This document shows, piece after piece, positions 33,967 through 43,620 of a DNA stretch of 64,000 nucleotides. Source of the DNA: Rubricoccus sp963708165 (GTDB taxonomy: Bacteria; Bacteroidota; Rhodothermia; Rhodothermales; Rubricoccaceae); assembly GCA_963708165.1 (NCBI GenBank), contig OY970187.1, positions 930,001-994,000 on the forward strand, in the 5' to 3' direction. Within the stretch, counting starts at the first letter, position 1, and every line of letters starts with the position of its first letter. Under the pieces are notes generated by a model. The model saw only the letters and a list, made by a program, of their open reading frames with translations. It did no database searches and was not told where the DNA came from. Both the position numbers and the translations under genes were made by a program.

Positions 33967-34803
33967 CTACCGCGCCACCACGACGCGCGCCGTGCGGCGG
34001 CCCTGCACTGCGTCTACCACGAGGAAATAGACGCCCGCTCCCAGGCCACGAGCGTCGATCTCGAGCCACGACTCGCCCGCGGGGCGCAGGCCTCTGGCGA
34101 ACGTGCGGACGGTGCGTCCGCGTCCGTCGACCAGGCGCGCGCTCACGTCTCCGGGCTCGCGGAGAGTGAGACGCACACGCGCCGTGCTGCGCACAGGCTG
34201 CGGCGACACCGCGCCGAGGCGCACCGCTCTCTCATCCGGGCCGGGCTCGCCTGCGGTCACGAGCGCCAGAGGCTGCTCGGCGGTGTAGACGAAGTCGCCG
34301 GTGAGGGCATTGTTGCCGTTGGCAGCGTTGCCCGATGCGTAGATCGTCGCCGACGCAGGCGCCATGTCGGCAGGCGGCAGCCAGTCGAAGGTCCAGGAGG
34401 TTTGCTGGCTGCCCTGCTGGCTGTGGGTCACGTAGGCCGGGTCGCCGTCGGCGAAGCGGAGCGCCGCGGAGCCGCCGAGGTCGAACGTGCCCAGCGTGCC
34501 ACCCGCGTCGTCGCGCACGGCGACCTGAAACCCTTGCAGCCGCGCGCCGCCAGAGGCGGGCTCGGTCGTGTTGGTCACTGCGACGGTGATCTCGATGGGC
34601 TCCCCCGCCACGTAGACCTCGGGCGCGGTAATCGTCACGGCGCCCGTCCCCACGTTCACGTTCGGATCCCCATCGGCGGTGCGGTGGCAGGTGGCGCAGT
34701 TATCGTTGTAGCCATCGACGCCCGCGGGCGCGCCGTACGGGTAGGTGAGCGCCAGAAGCGGCAGGCTGAGAACAGCGACGGCGGCGAGCGTCCGGGCGAG
34801 CAT
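33967..34803 (-). CDS. Choice-of-anchor V domain T9SS protein with a heme-type CATCH motif
   Basis: 278 residues. The signal peptide is followed by GAPAGVDGYNDNCATCHRTADG, whose CxxCH could bind a covalent heme and is typical of the choice-of-anchor V family. A beta domain follows (EVYVAGEPIEITVAVTNT, SWTFDWLPPADM), then a C-terminal T9SS sorting domain (VRLTLREPGDVSARLVDGRGRTV, GLGAGVYFLVVDA). It is exported across the outer membrane. It begins 14 bp after the stop of the upstream GSDH gene and is probably cotranscribed with it. Confidence 0.8.
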   Translation of the reverse strand: MLARTLAAVAVLSLPLLALTYPYGAPAGVDGYNDNCATCHRTADGDPNVNVGTGAVTITAPEVYVAGEPIEITVAVTNTTEPASGGARLQGFQVAVRDDAGGTLGTFDLGGSAALRFADGDPAYVTHSQQGSQQTSWTFDWLPPADMAPASATIYASGNAANGNNALTGDFVYTAEQPLALVTAGEPGPDERAVRLGAVSPQPVRSTARVRLTLREPGDVSARLVDGRGRTVRTFARGLRPAGESWLEIDARGLGAGVYFLVVDAVQGRRTARVVVAR

Positions 34804-34817
34804 GGGCGGGGCGGCCC

Positions 34818-36263
34818 CTAGCGGACCACGGTAAGCGGGAGAACGGCGCGGCCGGTGGGCGCGTCGAGGCGCACGAAAACGGTGCCGGGCGCGAGGCCTC
34901 TGGCGTCGAAGTCCACCTCGCGCGAGCCGATGGGGCCATCGTGCAAGATCGCAAGTTCGCGGCCTCTGGCGTCGAACGCGGCGACGCGCACGCTCGTGCC
35001 CGGCGCCACGCCGATGGCGATGCGCGCGCGGTGCCGGACCGGGTTGGCAGTCTGCAGCGTGAGTGTGGGCGCGAGGGCCATGGCGCCGGGGCCGTTCGCC
35101 AGAGGCCCCTGGACGAGGCGGTAGATTTTGCCCTCGGAGAACGACGTGAGCAGCACCTCACCCTCGGCGTCGGCGTTGATCGAGGCGATGTTGCTCACGC
35201 TCTCCAGCAGGATGTCGACGCCAGAGGCGTCCTCGCGGAGCGCCCACAGCTTGGGAAAGACGAAGTCCGCGAAGAGGTAGAGGCCTTGCAAGCCCGCGAG
35301 GTCGCTGCCGCGGTAGACGAAGCCGCCCGTCACGGAGAGGCCGCCTCCGGGAAGTTGCGGCGCGTGCGGGTAGGCGTAGAGCGGCAGGTCGTAGTCGTCC
35401 GGGTCGCAGCCGTCCACGAAGCACTCCGGGCCTTCCATCTCGCCCCAGCCGTAGTTGCCGCCCGCCTCGACGACGTTGACTTCCTCCCAGTCGGTCTCGC
35501 CCACGTCGCCCAGCCACAGATCGCCGGTGTGGGCGTCGAATGAGAACTTCCAGGGGCTGCGGAAGCCTCTGGCGTAGATCTCGGGGCGCGCGCCAGAGGT
35601 GCCCAGAAACGGGTTGTCGGCGGGGATGCGGTACGAGAGGTCGCCAGAGGCGCCGTCTACGTCGATGCGCGCGAGCGAGCCCAAAAGCGTGCTCAGGCTC
35701 TGGCCGTTGCCGTCCACGTCGCCGGGGCCGCGGCCGTCACCGTAGGCGACGTAGAGGTAGCCGTCGGGGCCGAACTCGATCTTGCCGCCGTTGTGGATCG
35801 TCAGCGACTGCTCGACTTCCAGGTGAACGATGGGGTCGTCCGGGTCGGCGACAAGCGGGTCGCGCGCCGAGCGGCGGTACTCCGCCACAACCGTCCGCTC
35901 GACGCCTCTGGCGCCGTAGTAGACGAAAAAGCGGCCGTTGGCCTCGTAGTTCGGGTGGAACGCGAGGCCGAGCAGCCCAGCCTCCTGCCCCGGCCACGCG
36001 AGGTCCGTGAGGTCGAGAAAGACCGTCGGCTCGGTCTCGCCGGGCGCGACCGAGAGGATGCGCGAGGGCGCCTGGGGCGTCGTGCTGCCCTCGCCTTTCT
36101 CGACGACGTACAAGCGCTCGGGCTGCCCCGGCGCGACGGCCACTTCGACCGGGAAGTCGAATGTGATACCGGGAAACGCCTCGACGGCGCGAATCTGCGC
36201 GGAAGCGGCAGGGACCAGTACAAACGCTGCGAGCAGCGCGACGACAGAAACAAAACGAATCAT
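34818..36263 (-). CDS. PQQ-dependent sugar dehydrogenase (GSDH family) with T9SS domain
   Basis: 481 residues with a signal peptide. The six-bladed GSDH propeller shows GLLGLAFHPNYEANGRFFVYY, LTIHNGGKIEFGPDGYLYVAYGDG, YARGFRSPWKFSFDAHTGDLWLGDVG and NYGWGEMEGP. These soluble quinoproteins oxidise aldoses or sorbosone-like sugars with PQQ and calcium. After about residue 400 there is a sorting domain (RVAAFDARGRELAILHDGP, GLAPGTVFVRLD). The paralogue immediately upstream is equally long and shares the layout. The surface location and the physiological substrate are inferred. Confidence 0.88.
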   Translation of the reverse strand: MIRFVSVVALLAAFVLVPAASAQIRAVEAFPGITFDFPVEVAVAPGQPERLYVVEKGEGSTTPQAPSRILSVAPGETEPTVFLDLTDLAWPGQEAGLLGLAFHPNYEANGRFFVYYGARGVERTVVAEYRRSARDPLVADPDDPIVHLEVEQSLTIHNGGKIEFGPDGYLYVAYGDGRGPGDVDGNGQSLSTLLGSLARIDVDGASGDLSYRIPADNPFLGTSGARPEIYARGFRSPWKFSFDAHTGDLWLGDVGETDWEEVNVVEAGGNYGWGEMEGPECFVDGCDPDDYDLPLYAYPHAPQLPGGGLSVTGGFVYRGSDLAGLQGLYLFADFVFPKLWALREDASGVDILLESVSNIASINADAEGEVLLTSFSEGKIYRLVQGPLANGPGAMALAPTLTLQTANPVRHRARIAIGVAPGTSVRVAAFDARGRELAILHDGPIGSREVDFDARGLAPGTVFVRLDAPTGRAVLPLTVVR

Positions 36264-36281
36264 AGCATAAAGCCAGCGGAC

Positions 36282-37727
36282 TCAGTTTGTTACAACGAGC
36301 CGAATGGACTGGCGGACAGTGAGTGTCTCTGCCAGAACAAACACCACGCCAGAGGCCAGGCCGAGCGCCTGAGCGTCCAGGCTCAGCCGCGTCTCGATGG
36401 AAACCGGCCCGCTGTGCAGAACCGCGACTTCTCGGCCTCTGGCGTCGAACACGCGTACGAGGACGCTCTCGCCACCCGACGCGCCGAGTACGAGCGCAGT
36501 TGACTCGCGCACCGGGTTGGGCCCGTCCACACGCAGCAGCGCGCCGCCAGAGGCCCCGGGCGTGCTGGCGGTGGAGCTTCCGGCGAGGCGCAAAATGGTA
36601 CCGCCGTAGGTCACCACGTACGCCTCGCGGCCCGGGCCTTCGTTGACGGACGCGATGCCGTTGATGGAGGAGGACAGCAGCGTGGCGGTGTCGCCGCTAC
36701 CGGGCGTGGCGGTAGCGGTGAGCGCCCAGAGACGGGGGCGCACAAAGTCGGCGTAGAGGTATGCGCCTGCCAGCCCGGCCACGTCGCTGCCGCGGTAGAC
36801 GAAGCCGCCCGTGATGGAAAAGCCTCCCTGGTCGGAGTTGTCGTGCGGGTAGGAAAACACAGGGGCCTCGTAGTCGCTCAGGTCGCAGGTGCTGCGGTAG
36901 CAGTCGGGGCCTTCGGTGCGCACCCAGCCGTAGTTGCCGCCGCGGCGGATTCGGTTGATCTCTTCCCAACGTCCCTGCCCCACGTCGCCCAGCCACAGGT
37001 CGCCGGTTTCGGCGTCGAACGAGAACTTCCACGGGTTGCGAATGCCGTAGGCGTAGATCTCGGGCGCGCCGCCGCCAGAGGCGAACGGGTTGTCACTCGG
37101 GATGCCGTAGTCGGCGCCGCTCGGCACATCGTCCACGTCGATGCGCAGCACGGCGCCGAGAAGCGTGGACGTGTCCTGGCCGTTGCCGCGAGGGTCATTG
37201 GACGAGCCGCCGTCTCCCAGGCCGATGTACAGACGCCCGTCTGGCCCAAAGGCGATTTTCCCGCCGTTGTGGTTGCCGAAGGGCTGACTCTCTTCTAGCA
37301 GCACGCGCTCGCTCGCGGGGTCTGCCGCCAGAGGATCCGCGCCGTCGCGGCTGAATTCGGAGACGACCGTGCGGCCGTCCGAGCCGGTGTAGTGCACGAA
37401 GAGGCGGCCGTTGGTGGCGTAGTCCGGGTGGAACGCGAGGCCGAGCAGGCCCTGCTCCCCGCCCGCGCGCACGCGGTCGTCGATGTCGAGAAAGACCGTC
37501 GATGCGCTATCACCAACTTTAAGCGTCATGATGCGCGCCCGGCCGCTGGCGCCCTGCTCCACGACGTACACACGATCAGGCTGACCAGGCGCCATGCCCA
37601 GTTCGATGGGCGAGTCGAAGGTGACGCCCGGAAAGGCGTCGACGGTCGTGACCTGCGCCTCTGGCGAGGACGTGAGGAGAAGCGCAGCCGCGAGCGCCAG
37701 AGGCCGGAGGAGGAGGGAGCGTGGCAT
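36282..37727 (-). CDS. PQQ-dependent sugar dehydrogenase, tandem paralogue
   Basis: 481 residues, the same length as its neighbour 18 bp downstream, with the same blocks: GLLGLAFHPDYATNGRLFVHY, NHNGGKIAFGPDGRLYIGLGDGG, YGIRNPWKFSFDAETGDLWLGDVG, NYGWVRTEGP. The C-terminal sorting domain is VRVFDARGREVAVLHSGP. Identity between the two is clearly well below 100 per cent, so the duplication is old. The divergent DUF1684 gene begins 77 bp away, placing both promoters in a short region. Confidence 0.88.
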   Translation of the reverse strand: MPRSLLLRPLALAAALLLTSSPEAQVTTVDAFPGVTFDSPIELGMAPGQPDRVYVVEQGASGRARIMTLKVGDSASTVFLDIDDRVRAGGEQGLLGLAFHPDYATNGRLFVHYTGSDGRTVVSEFSRDGADPLAADPASERVLLEESQPFGNHNGGKIAFGPDGRLYIGLGDGGSSNDPRGNGQDTSTLLGAVLRIDVDDVPSGADYGIPSDNPFASGGGAPEIYAYGIRNPWKFSFDAETGDLWLGDVGQGRWEEINRIRRGGNYGWVRTEGPDCYRSTCDLSDYEAPVFSYPHDNSDQGGFSITGGFVYRGSDVAGLAGAYLYADFVRPRLWALTATATPGSGDTATLLSSSINGIASVNEGPGREAYVVTYGGTILRLAGSSTASTPGASGGALLRVDGPNPVRESTALVLGASGGESVLVRVFDARGREVAVLHSGPVSIETRLSLDAQALGLASGVVFVLAETLTVRQSIRLVVTN

Positions 37728-37804
37728 CGTCGTGGGTTGGTGGGGACTGAACAGACCCGGTCCAAGATGATAGCGACCTTACGGCACCGCTCCGCGTCTG
37801 CCCC

Positions 37805-38434
37805 ATGCGCCCACGTTTTGCCCTGCTCGTGCTCTTCGCGGTCTGCGCGCCTCTGGCGGCGTGCGGCTCCGATGCCCCACCGCTGGACCGCGGCGCGCTT
37901 CGCGCCGAGTGGGAGGCGTGGCGGAGCACCCGCGACAGCCTGTACGCCTCTGGCGACTCGCCTATTCCCGAGGAGACGCGCGCCGGGTTCGAAGGCCTGG
38001 ACTATTTCGCGTACGACTCCACGCTCGTCGTCTCGGCGTCGCTGCAACCGTCGCTGCAGCCCGATACGCTTTACCTCGGCACCTCTACTGGCGAGCCGCG
38101 CGCGATGGTCGCCTCTGGCGTGCTCGTCTTCCGCAGCGCAGATGGGCAGCCGCAGCGGCTCGCGGCCTACCTCCCGCTCGGCGATCCCGCGGCGCAGCTT
38201 TTCGTTCCGTTCCGCGACCAGACGACGGGCGTCGAGACCTACGGCGGCGGGCGCTACATGGACCTCTCGCCCGCACCCGATGGACGCATCGCGCTGGACT
38301 TCAACCGCGCTTATCACCCCACGTGCGTGGTCAACCCGTCGTTCTCGTGCCCCATCCCGCCGCCGCAGAACACGCTCCGGTTCGCCGTCACCGCAGGCGA
38401 GCGGTTTCCCGAAGCCTCTGGCGAGGGCGTGTAA
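37805..38434 (+). CDS. DUF1684 lipoprotein
   Basis: 209 residues. The lipobox LAACGS gives Cys about 20. The rest matches DUF1684 proteins: an N-terminal helix (LRAEWEAWRSTRDSLYASGDSPI), FRSADGQPQRLAAYLPLGD, LFVPFRDQTTGVETYGGGRYMDL, and the end NRAYHPTCVVNPSFSCPIPPPQNTL. The family is widespread and of unknown biochemical role. The last residues are motif-encoded (PEASGEGV). It is divergent from the GSDH pair. Confidence 0.8.
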   Translation: MRPRFALLVLFAVCAPLAACGSDAPPLDRGALRAEWEAWRSTRDSLYASGDSPIPEETRAGFEGLDYFAYDSTLVVSASLQPSLQPDTLYLGTSTGEPRAMVASGVLVFRSADGQPQRLAAYLPLGDPAAQLFVPFRDQTTGVETYGGGRYMDLSPAPDGRIALDFNRAYHPTCVVNPSFSCPIPPPQNTLRFAVTAGERFPEASGEGV

Positions 38435-38520
38435 GTGCGAGGGCGCGTAGGTGCTAGAACTCCCAGATACCCTCTGGCGCCAGAAGCGCGCCAGAGGCAC
38501 GCACCAGGAGGCACACAGGA

Positions 38521-38549
38521 AAGGGCAGGAGACGCGTGCCCCTGCCCTT
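38521..38549. terminator. Bidirectional hairpin between convergent genes
   Basis: AAGGGCAGG (38521-38529) pairs perfectly with CCTGCCCTT (38541-38549) around an 11-base loop, between the DUF1684 gene and the convergent lipoprotein gene. A-rich and T-rich ends on each side fit weak termination in both directions. Confidence 0.6.
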
Positions 38550-38571
38550 CTGCACTTCGCCAGAGGCGTGC

Positions 38572-39150
38572 TTAGTTGCGCCGCCCGCGACGGTTGCGCC
38601 GATCGTCCTTGCGGTCGTTTTTCCGGTCGTCGCGGCGATCCGCGCGGCGGTCATCGCGACGGTCGCTGGCTCGGCGCTCGCCTGTGAGGTACTTGAACTC
38701 GCGCCGCTGCTCTCGGTCTAGAGACCGCTCGATGCGCTTGTCGGCATCGCGCCAGAAGCGCTCAACCTCGCGGTTGGAGTACCGCTGCTCGCCCAGGCGG
38801 CGCGGAAACGGGTAGAGGCGGCGCGCCTCGCGGCGGTCACCGCGCTCCAAGAGGCGGTACGTGCGGCTCTCTAGCGTCTCGCGGATCTGGCGCTCCTGCC
38901 GGTTGTCGAGGCGGAGCTGCCGGTCCAGGCGGTCGACGTAGGTGCGCACGTCGCCACGCACGCGGCGCCACTCGGCGGAGCCTCTGGCGTCGGCGCGGTT
39001 GTCGCGGCGGTAGTCCGCGGGACGCGGCGCGGGCTGGTAGACGGTGCCGCCCCGGCGCGGCGTAGGGTAGCGCTGCGAGTCGAGAACGGAGCAGCCGCTA
39101 AGCACGAGGAGGCCGACGAGGCCAGCGGCGAAGAGGGAGTGACGGGTCAT
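38572..39150 (-). CDS. Lipoprotein with strongly basic-acidic C-terminal tail
   Basis: 192 residues. The lipobox VLSGCS gives Cys about 20. The central part is helical (VRTYVDRLDRQLRLDNRQERQIRETLESR) with a pattern like Spy/CpxP-type LTxxQ helices. The last ~35 residues are nearly all Arg, Asp and Lys (RRDDRRADRRDDRKNDRK). It is probably a periplasmic membrane-bound protein. No enzyme family was recognised. Confidence 0.65.
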   Translation of the reverse strand: MTRHSLFAAGLVGLLVLSGCSVLDSQRYPTPRRGGTVYQPAPRPADYRRDNRADARGSAEWRRVRGDVRTYVDRLDRQLRLDNRQERQIRETLESRTYRLLERGDRREARRLYPFPRRLGEQRYSNREVERFWRDADKRIERSLDREQRREFKYLTGERRASDRRDDRRADRRDDRKNDRKDDRRNRRGRRN

Positions 39151-39464
39151 GGCGGTGGGGGGATAAGGGGGGCCCGGGGAGAGCGGGCGGCGCCGGGTGT
39201 CGCGCCAGCCCTCGGAGTACGAGCCGCGTGTTCTCGCTCACAGGTATCAACCGCTGTTCCGAACGCACGAATCGCTCGCCAGAGGCACCAACAGCACGTC
39301 ACGCGTCCATTATTTGGGACACCAGCCTCTGGCGGTGTCCGCTCAGCCCCGCGCCACAGGCGCTCGAACTCTGCGCCTGGTTCTCGCCAGAGGCGTACCG
39401 GCGGGCCTCTGGCGCCAGAGGCGTCCTGTGTATCCTGCAGCACGTCTGGGACTCCTGCGGATCT
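39151..39464. other. Intergenic region of 314 bp
   Basis: It lies between the divergent basic lipoprotein and PKD lipoprotein genes. It contains a G-run (39155-39180), five or so motif copies and a final palindromic pair (39404-39421). No gene is supported in any frame, and the open frames here are motif translations. Confidence 0.6.
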
Positions 39465-40049
39465 ATGCTTTATCGCTCTCTCCTCGCCTTGGCTCTCGCG
39501 TGCGTTCTCGCATCGTGCCTGACCATACGTCAGCCACCGGCGCTCACAAGCCTGGAGTGCCCCGCAGAACTAACTCCAGGCGAACCAGGACGGTTTGTCG
39601 CCGCGACGAACAACGATAGCGCTGACATACAATGGACTTGGGGGGACGGCAACCTCTCTAGTGGCAGCGCAGCTACGCACGTGTTCAGGACCCCAGGTGT
39701 GTACTTGGTGGCCGCAGAGTTGCTTCGCGATGAAGAGGCTGTAGACATGGACACGTGCGTACTCGCGGTTGTTGAGGGTGTGCGCGCGCCGCTACTTACG
39801 GCGTGTGAGGTCCACCCCAGCGAGGCTGCCCCTGGCGTACCCGTCACATTCACTGGCATCGATGCTCCCAGCATTATGGGTCAGCCTTCCGCTATCTCGA
39901 TTCAATGGGGCGACGGCGAGACGGCAAATTCGCTCCCTGCGATGCATCACTACGATGTGCCTGGCGTCTACACCATCACAGCGACGGCACGAAGCCCCTA
40001 CGGCTCGGACACCTGCACAGCGGAGGTGACCGTCACAGAGCCCGACTGA
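39465..40049 (+). CDS. PKD-domain lipoprotein
   Basis: 194 residues. The lipobox LASCLT gives the lipid Cys about 18. Two PKD-like repeats follow: QWTWGDGNLSSGSAATHVF...PGVYLV and IQWGDGETANSLPAMHHYDVPGVYTI, each with the WGDG and H-x2-PGVY signatures. These are extracellular beta-sandwich modules. The base composition is noticeably lower in GC than the neighbours and the coding sequence lacks motif copies, which may indicate later acquisition. Confidence 0.75.
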   Translation: MLYRSLLALALACVLASCLTIRQPPALTSLECPAELTPGEPGRFVAATNNDSADIQWTWGDGNLSSGSAATHVFRTPGVYLVAAELLRDEEAVDMDTCVLAVVEGVRAPLLTACEVHPSEAAPGVPVTFTGIDAPSIMGQPSAISIQWGDGETANSLPAMHHYDVPGVYTITATARSPYGSDTCTAEVTVTEPD

Positions 40050-40068
40050 GGCCTCTGGCGCCAGAGGC

Positions 40069-43000
40069 TCACGCTTCTACCTCCGCAGGCTCGTCCTTCT
40101 CCACGTCCTCCCCGTCGTCGTCGCCCTTGCGGCCGCCCTTGGAGAGCTCGTCCAGGTCCACTTCGCGGAACGGCAGCGCCTCGCCAGAGGCTTCGGCGGC
40201 GCGTTCCAGTTCCTCGCGCATGAACGGCGCCGTCGGCGTGTCCGCCTCGGCCAGAGCCTCTGGCGTGCCGGAAAACAGGATGTGTCCGCCGCCCGCACCG
40301 CCGTCCGGCCCGAGGTCCACCACCCAGTCGGCTTGCTTGGCAACGTCCATGTTGTGCTCGATGACGAGGACCGTGTTGCCCTTGTCGACCAGCGCCTGCA
40401 GGACCAACAGAAGGTGGCGCACGTCCTCGAAGTGCAGGCCGGTCGTGGGCTCGTCCAGGATGTACAGCGTTTGGCCGGTTCCGGGACGCGAGAGCTCCTT
40501 GCTCAGCTTGACGCGCTGCGCCTCCCCACCCGAGAGCGTCGTCGCGGCCTGGCCCAGGCGGACGTAGCCCAAGCCGACGGCGTCGAGCGTCTTGAGCTTA
40601 CGCGCGATGCGCGGCTGGTTCTCGAAGAGCACGAGCGCCTCGCTGACCGGCAGGTCTAGGACTTCGGCGATGTTGAGACCTTTGAACCGGACGTGCAGCG
40701 TCTCCGCGTTGTAGCGCCGCCCTTTGCACGTCTCGCACTCCACGTAGACGTCCGGGAGGAAGTTCATTTCGAGCTTCATGATGCCCGCGCCCTTGCACGT
40801 CTCGCAGCGTCCGCCCTTGACGTTGAACGAGAAGCGTCCGGGCTTGTAGCCGCGGATCTCCGCCTCGCCCATGCGCGCGAACAGGTCGCGAATGAGCCCG
40901 AACAGGCCCGTGTACGTCGCCGGGTTGCTGCGCGGCGTGCGCCCAATCGGCGACTGGTCGATGGCGATGACCTTGTCGACGTGCTCCAGGCCGCTCAGGT
41001 CGTCGTAGGGCAGCGGGACCGTCTGCGACTTGTGGAAGTGCTGCGTGAGCGCGGGCCGGAGCGTGTGGTTGATGAGCGTGCTCTTGCCGCTCCCCGAGAC
41101 GCCCGTCACGCACGTCAGCGTGCCCAGCGGCAGCGTGAACGACACGTCCTGCAGGTTGTGGCCTCTGGCGCCCTCCAGCACGATCTCGTGCCCGGTCCCC
41201 GGACGACGATCCTCTGGCGCGGGCGTCGGGATCGCGCGGAGCCCCGCCATGTAGGCCGTCGTGAGCGACATCTCGTGCGCGCCACCGTCCGAAGCGCCTC
41301 TGGCGCCAGAGGCCGACCCGTTTGCACCCTTCGCCTTTTTCCCCTTCCCTCTTCCCCCGTTCCCCTTCCCAGCCTCGCCAGAGGCCGTGTAGCGCGAGGC
41401 GTCCGCGATGAGCTCGGGCGGGCCAGCCGCCATCAAGTGGCCTCCGAACTCGCCCGCGCCCGGGCCGAGGTCGAGCACGAAGTCGGCGGCTTCGATGGTC
41501 TCGCGGTCGTGCTCCACGACGAGGACAGAGTTGCCCAGATCGCGCAGGGATTGCAGCGAGTCGATGAGCTTGGTGTTGTCGCGCGGGTGCAGGCCGATGG
41601 AGGGCTCGTCCAGCACGTAGAGCACGCCCGTCAGTTGGGTGCCGATCTGCGTCGCGAGGCGGATGCGCTGGCTCTCGCCGCCCGAGAGCGTCCGCGCCGG
41701 GCGGTCCAGCGTCAGGTAGTCCAGGCCGACGTTGACGAGGAAGCCCACGCGCTCGCGAATCTCCTTCACGACGGGCCCGCCGATGATCTCCTGGCGGCCT
41801 TCGAGGTCGAGGTCGTCCAGCCACTGCACCAGGCTGCGGAGGTCCATCTTGACGAGGTCCGCGATGCTCTGGTCGCCTTCGTACGTGCCCGTGTTGCCCA
41901 CGCGGTAGCTCAGCGACTCCGGCTTGAGCCGCCCGCCCTTGCACACGCGGCACGCGATGATGCGCATAAACGCCTCGGCCCATTTTTTCTGCCCCTTGCT
42001 GCTCGCGTTCTCCTGCGTGTGCGTGATGTGGCCCAGCACGCCGCCAAACCGGTGCTGGTACTTGACCTCGCGGCCCTTGTACTTGTACACGATGTCGAAC
42101 TGCTCGTCGCCCGCGCCCTCCATGAGCACCTGCCTCTGGCGCTCGGTGAGCTTCTTGATCGGTGTGTCCAAGTCAAATTCGTAGGCGTCGGCGACGGCGC
42201 GGACCTGGCTCCACACCCACACGTCGCGCGGGTTGCCCAGCGCTGCCACCGCGCCTTCGTTCAGCGTCTTCTTGGGGTTGGGCACGACCAGATCCGGGTC
42301 GATCTCCTTGCGCACGCCCAGCCCGCTGCACGCCGGGCACGAGCCGTACGGCGAGTTGAAGCTGAAGGTGTTGGGCGAGGGATCATCGTAGCTCAGCCCG
42401 TCCTGCGGCGCGGTCAGGTGCCGCGAGAACAGCACGTCTCCTACCTCGGGCAGCGGCGCGCTCGCCCTTCGTGCCTCTGGCGCCAGAGACTGCCTTCTTC
42501 TTGCCTTTCGTCTTTTGCCTTCCTTGCGCCGAGCCTCCGGCGTCCTCCCCCTTGCGACCCGCCAGCGGCCTCTGGCGCCTCGCCCACCTTGTCCACCTGC
42601 GCGATGAGCGTACCTCCGCCCATGCCGAGCGCGATCTCGACGGCCTTCGCAATGCGCGGCCGGATGCCCTCCTTGATCGCGACGCGGTCGACGACGACCT
42701 CGATGTCGTGGATGGAATACCGGTCGAGTTGCATGCCCTTCTCGATGGGCCGGATGTCACCGTCGGTGCGGACGCGCTCGAAGCCCTGCTTGGCAATCTG
42801 CTCGAACAGGTCGCGGTAGTGCCCTTTGCGGCCGCGCACGACGGGGGCGAGCAAGATTACGCGTGTGCCCTCGGGCCATGCCGCGATGGCGTCGATGATC
42901 TCGTCGTCGCTCTGGCGGCGCATCGGCGCGCCGGACTTGTACGAGTACGCGTCGGCGGCGCGGGCGTAGAGCAGGCGCAGGAAGTCGTACACCTCGGTCA

Positions 43001-43305
43001 CGGTCCCGACCGTCGAGCGCGGGTTGCGGTTGACCGTCTTCTGCTCGATCGCGATGACCGGGCTCAGAGCCGTCGATCAGGTCCACGTCCGGCCGCTCCA
43101 TCACACCCAGAAACTGGCGCGCGTAGCTGGAGAGCGACTCCATGTAGCGCCGCTGCCCCTCGGCGTAGATCGTGTCGAAGGCGAGCGACGACTTGCCGCT
43201 TCCGGAGAGCCCCGTGATGACGACGAACTCGTTGCGCGGGATGTCGACGTCGACGCCCTGGAGGTTGTGCTCGCGGGCGCCGCGAATGATGATCTGTTCG
43301 TCCAA
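40069..43305 (-). CDS. uvrA: UvrABC excinuclease subunit A, two frame breaks and two insertions
   Basis: DNA-damage recognition ATPase of nucleotide excision repair. Seen are the first Walker A (VVITGLSGSGKSSLAFD), the zinc motif CPACSGLG, the ABC signature TLSGGESQRI with VLDEPSIGLHPRD, a second Walker A (VTGVSGSGKSTLIN), CETCKGAG, and TLSGGEAQRVKLS with ILDEPTTGLH. The frame changes near 43070 (VDLIDG then LSPVIAIEQKT) and returns near 42470, so the full 3237 bp remains a multiple of three. Two hydrophilic low-complexity stretches interrupt it, at about 42480-42600 and 41300-41400, the latter in part a pyrimidine tract. Read errors are likely for the frame changes. Confidence 0.92.
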
Positions 43306-43620
43306 AGGTCAGGCCGGGTGAAGACAGAGGGCTACCCGCCGCAGGCCCGCGCCGTTCCAACGCTGAGCCTCTGGCGAGACATCCGCACGCGAACCGAGCG
43401 CGCCCTGTCGCCAGAGGCCGTCCGCGGCGTCGCCGCGAGGGTAGCGGCGCGCTGTGCCAGCCTCGTGTCACGGCCTCGCCTCTGGCGCAGCCCCGTACAC
43501 TCTTGGCTCACGCGCGCACCAGCCCGGCGCACGCGATTCGGGCAAGCAGTTCGGAGGGAGCCGTCCCACCACGGCTCGGCTCCCTCCGAGCGCCAGAGGC
43601 CTCTGGCGAGGCCCTCGGCG
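43306..43620. other. Intergenic region of 315 bp
   Basis: Lies upstream of uvrA, where the uvrA promoter should be, and ends at the stop of the FG-GAP gene. It holds several motif copies (43367, 43408, 43477 areas) and a palindromic pair at 43591-43608. I saw no credible gene and no SOS box that I could recognise. Confidence 0.6.

Noticed and set aside
33967..34803. A classical soluble cytochrome c
   Set aside because: One CATCH site is present, but the fold around it is not cytochrome-like; the choice-of-anchor V layout fits better.
39147..39443. Possible small minus-strand gene in the 314-bp gap
   Set aside because: Its translation is mostly motif peptide (LWREPGAE, LWRGAE, SGARG) and has no start context.
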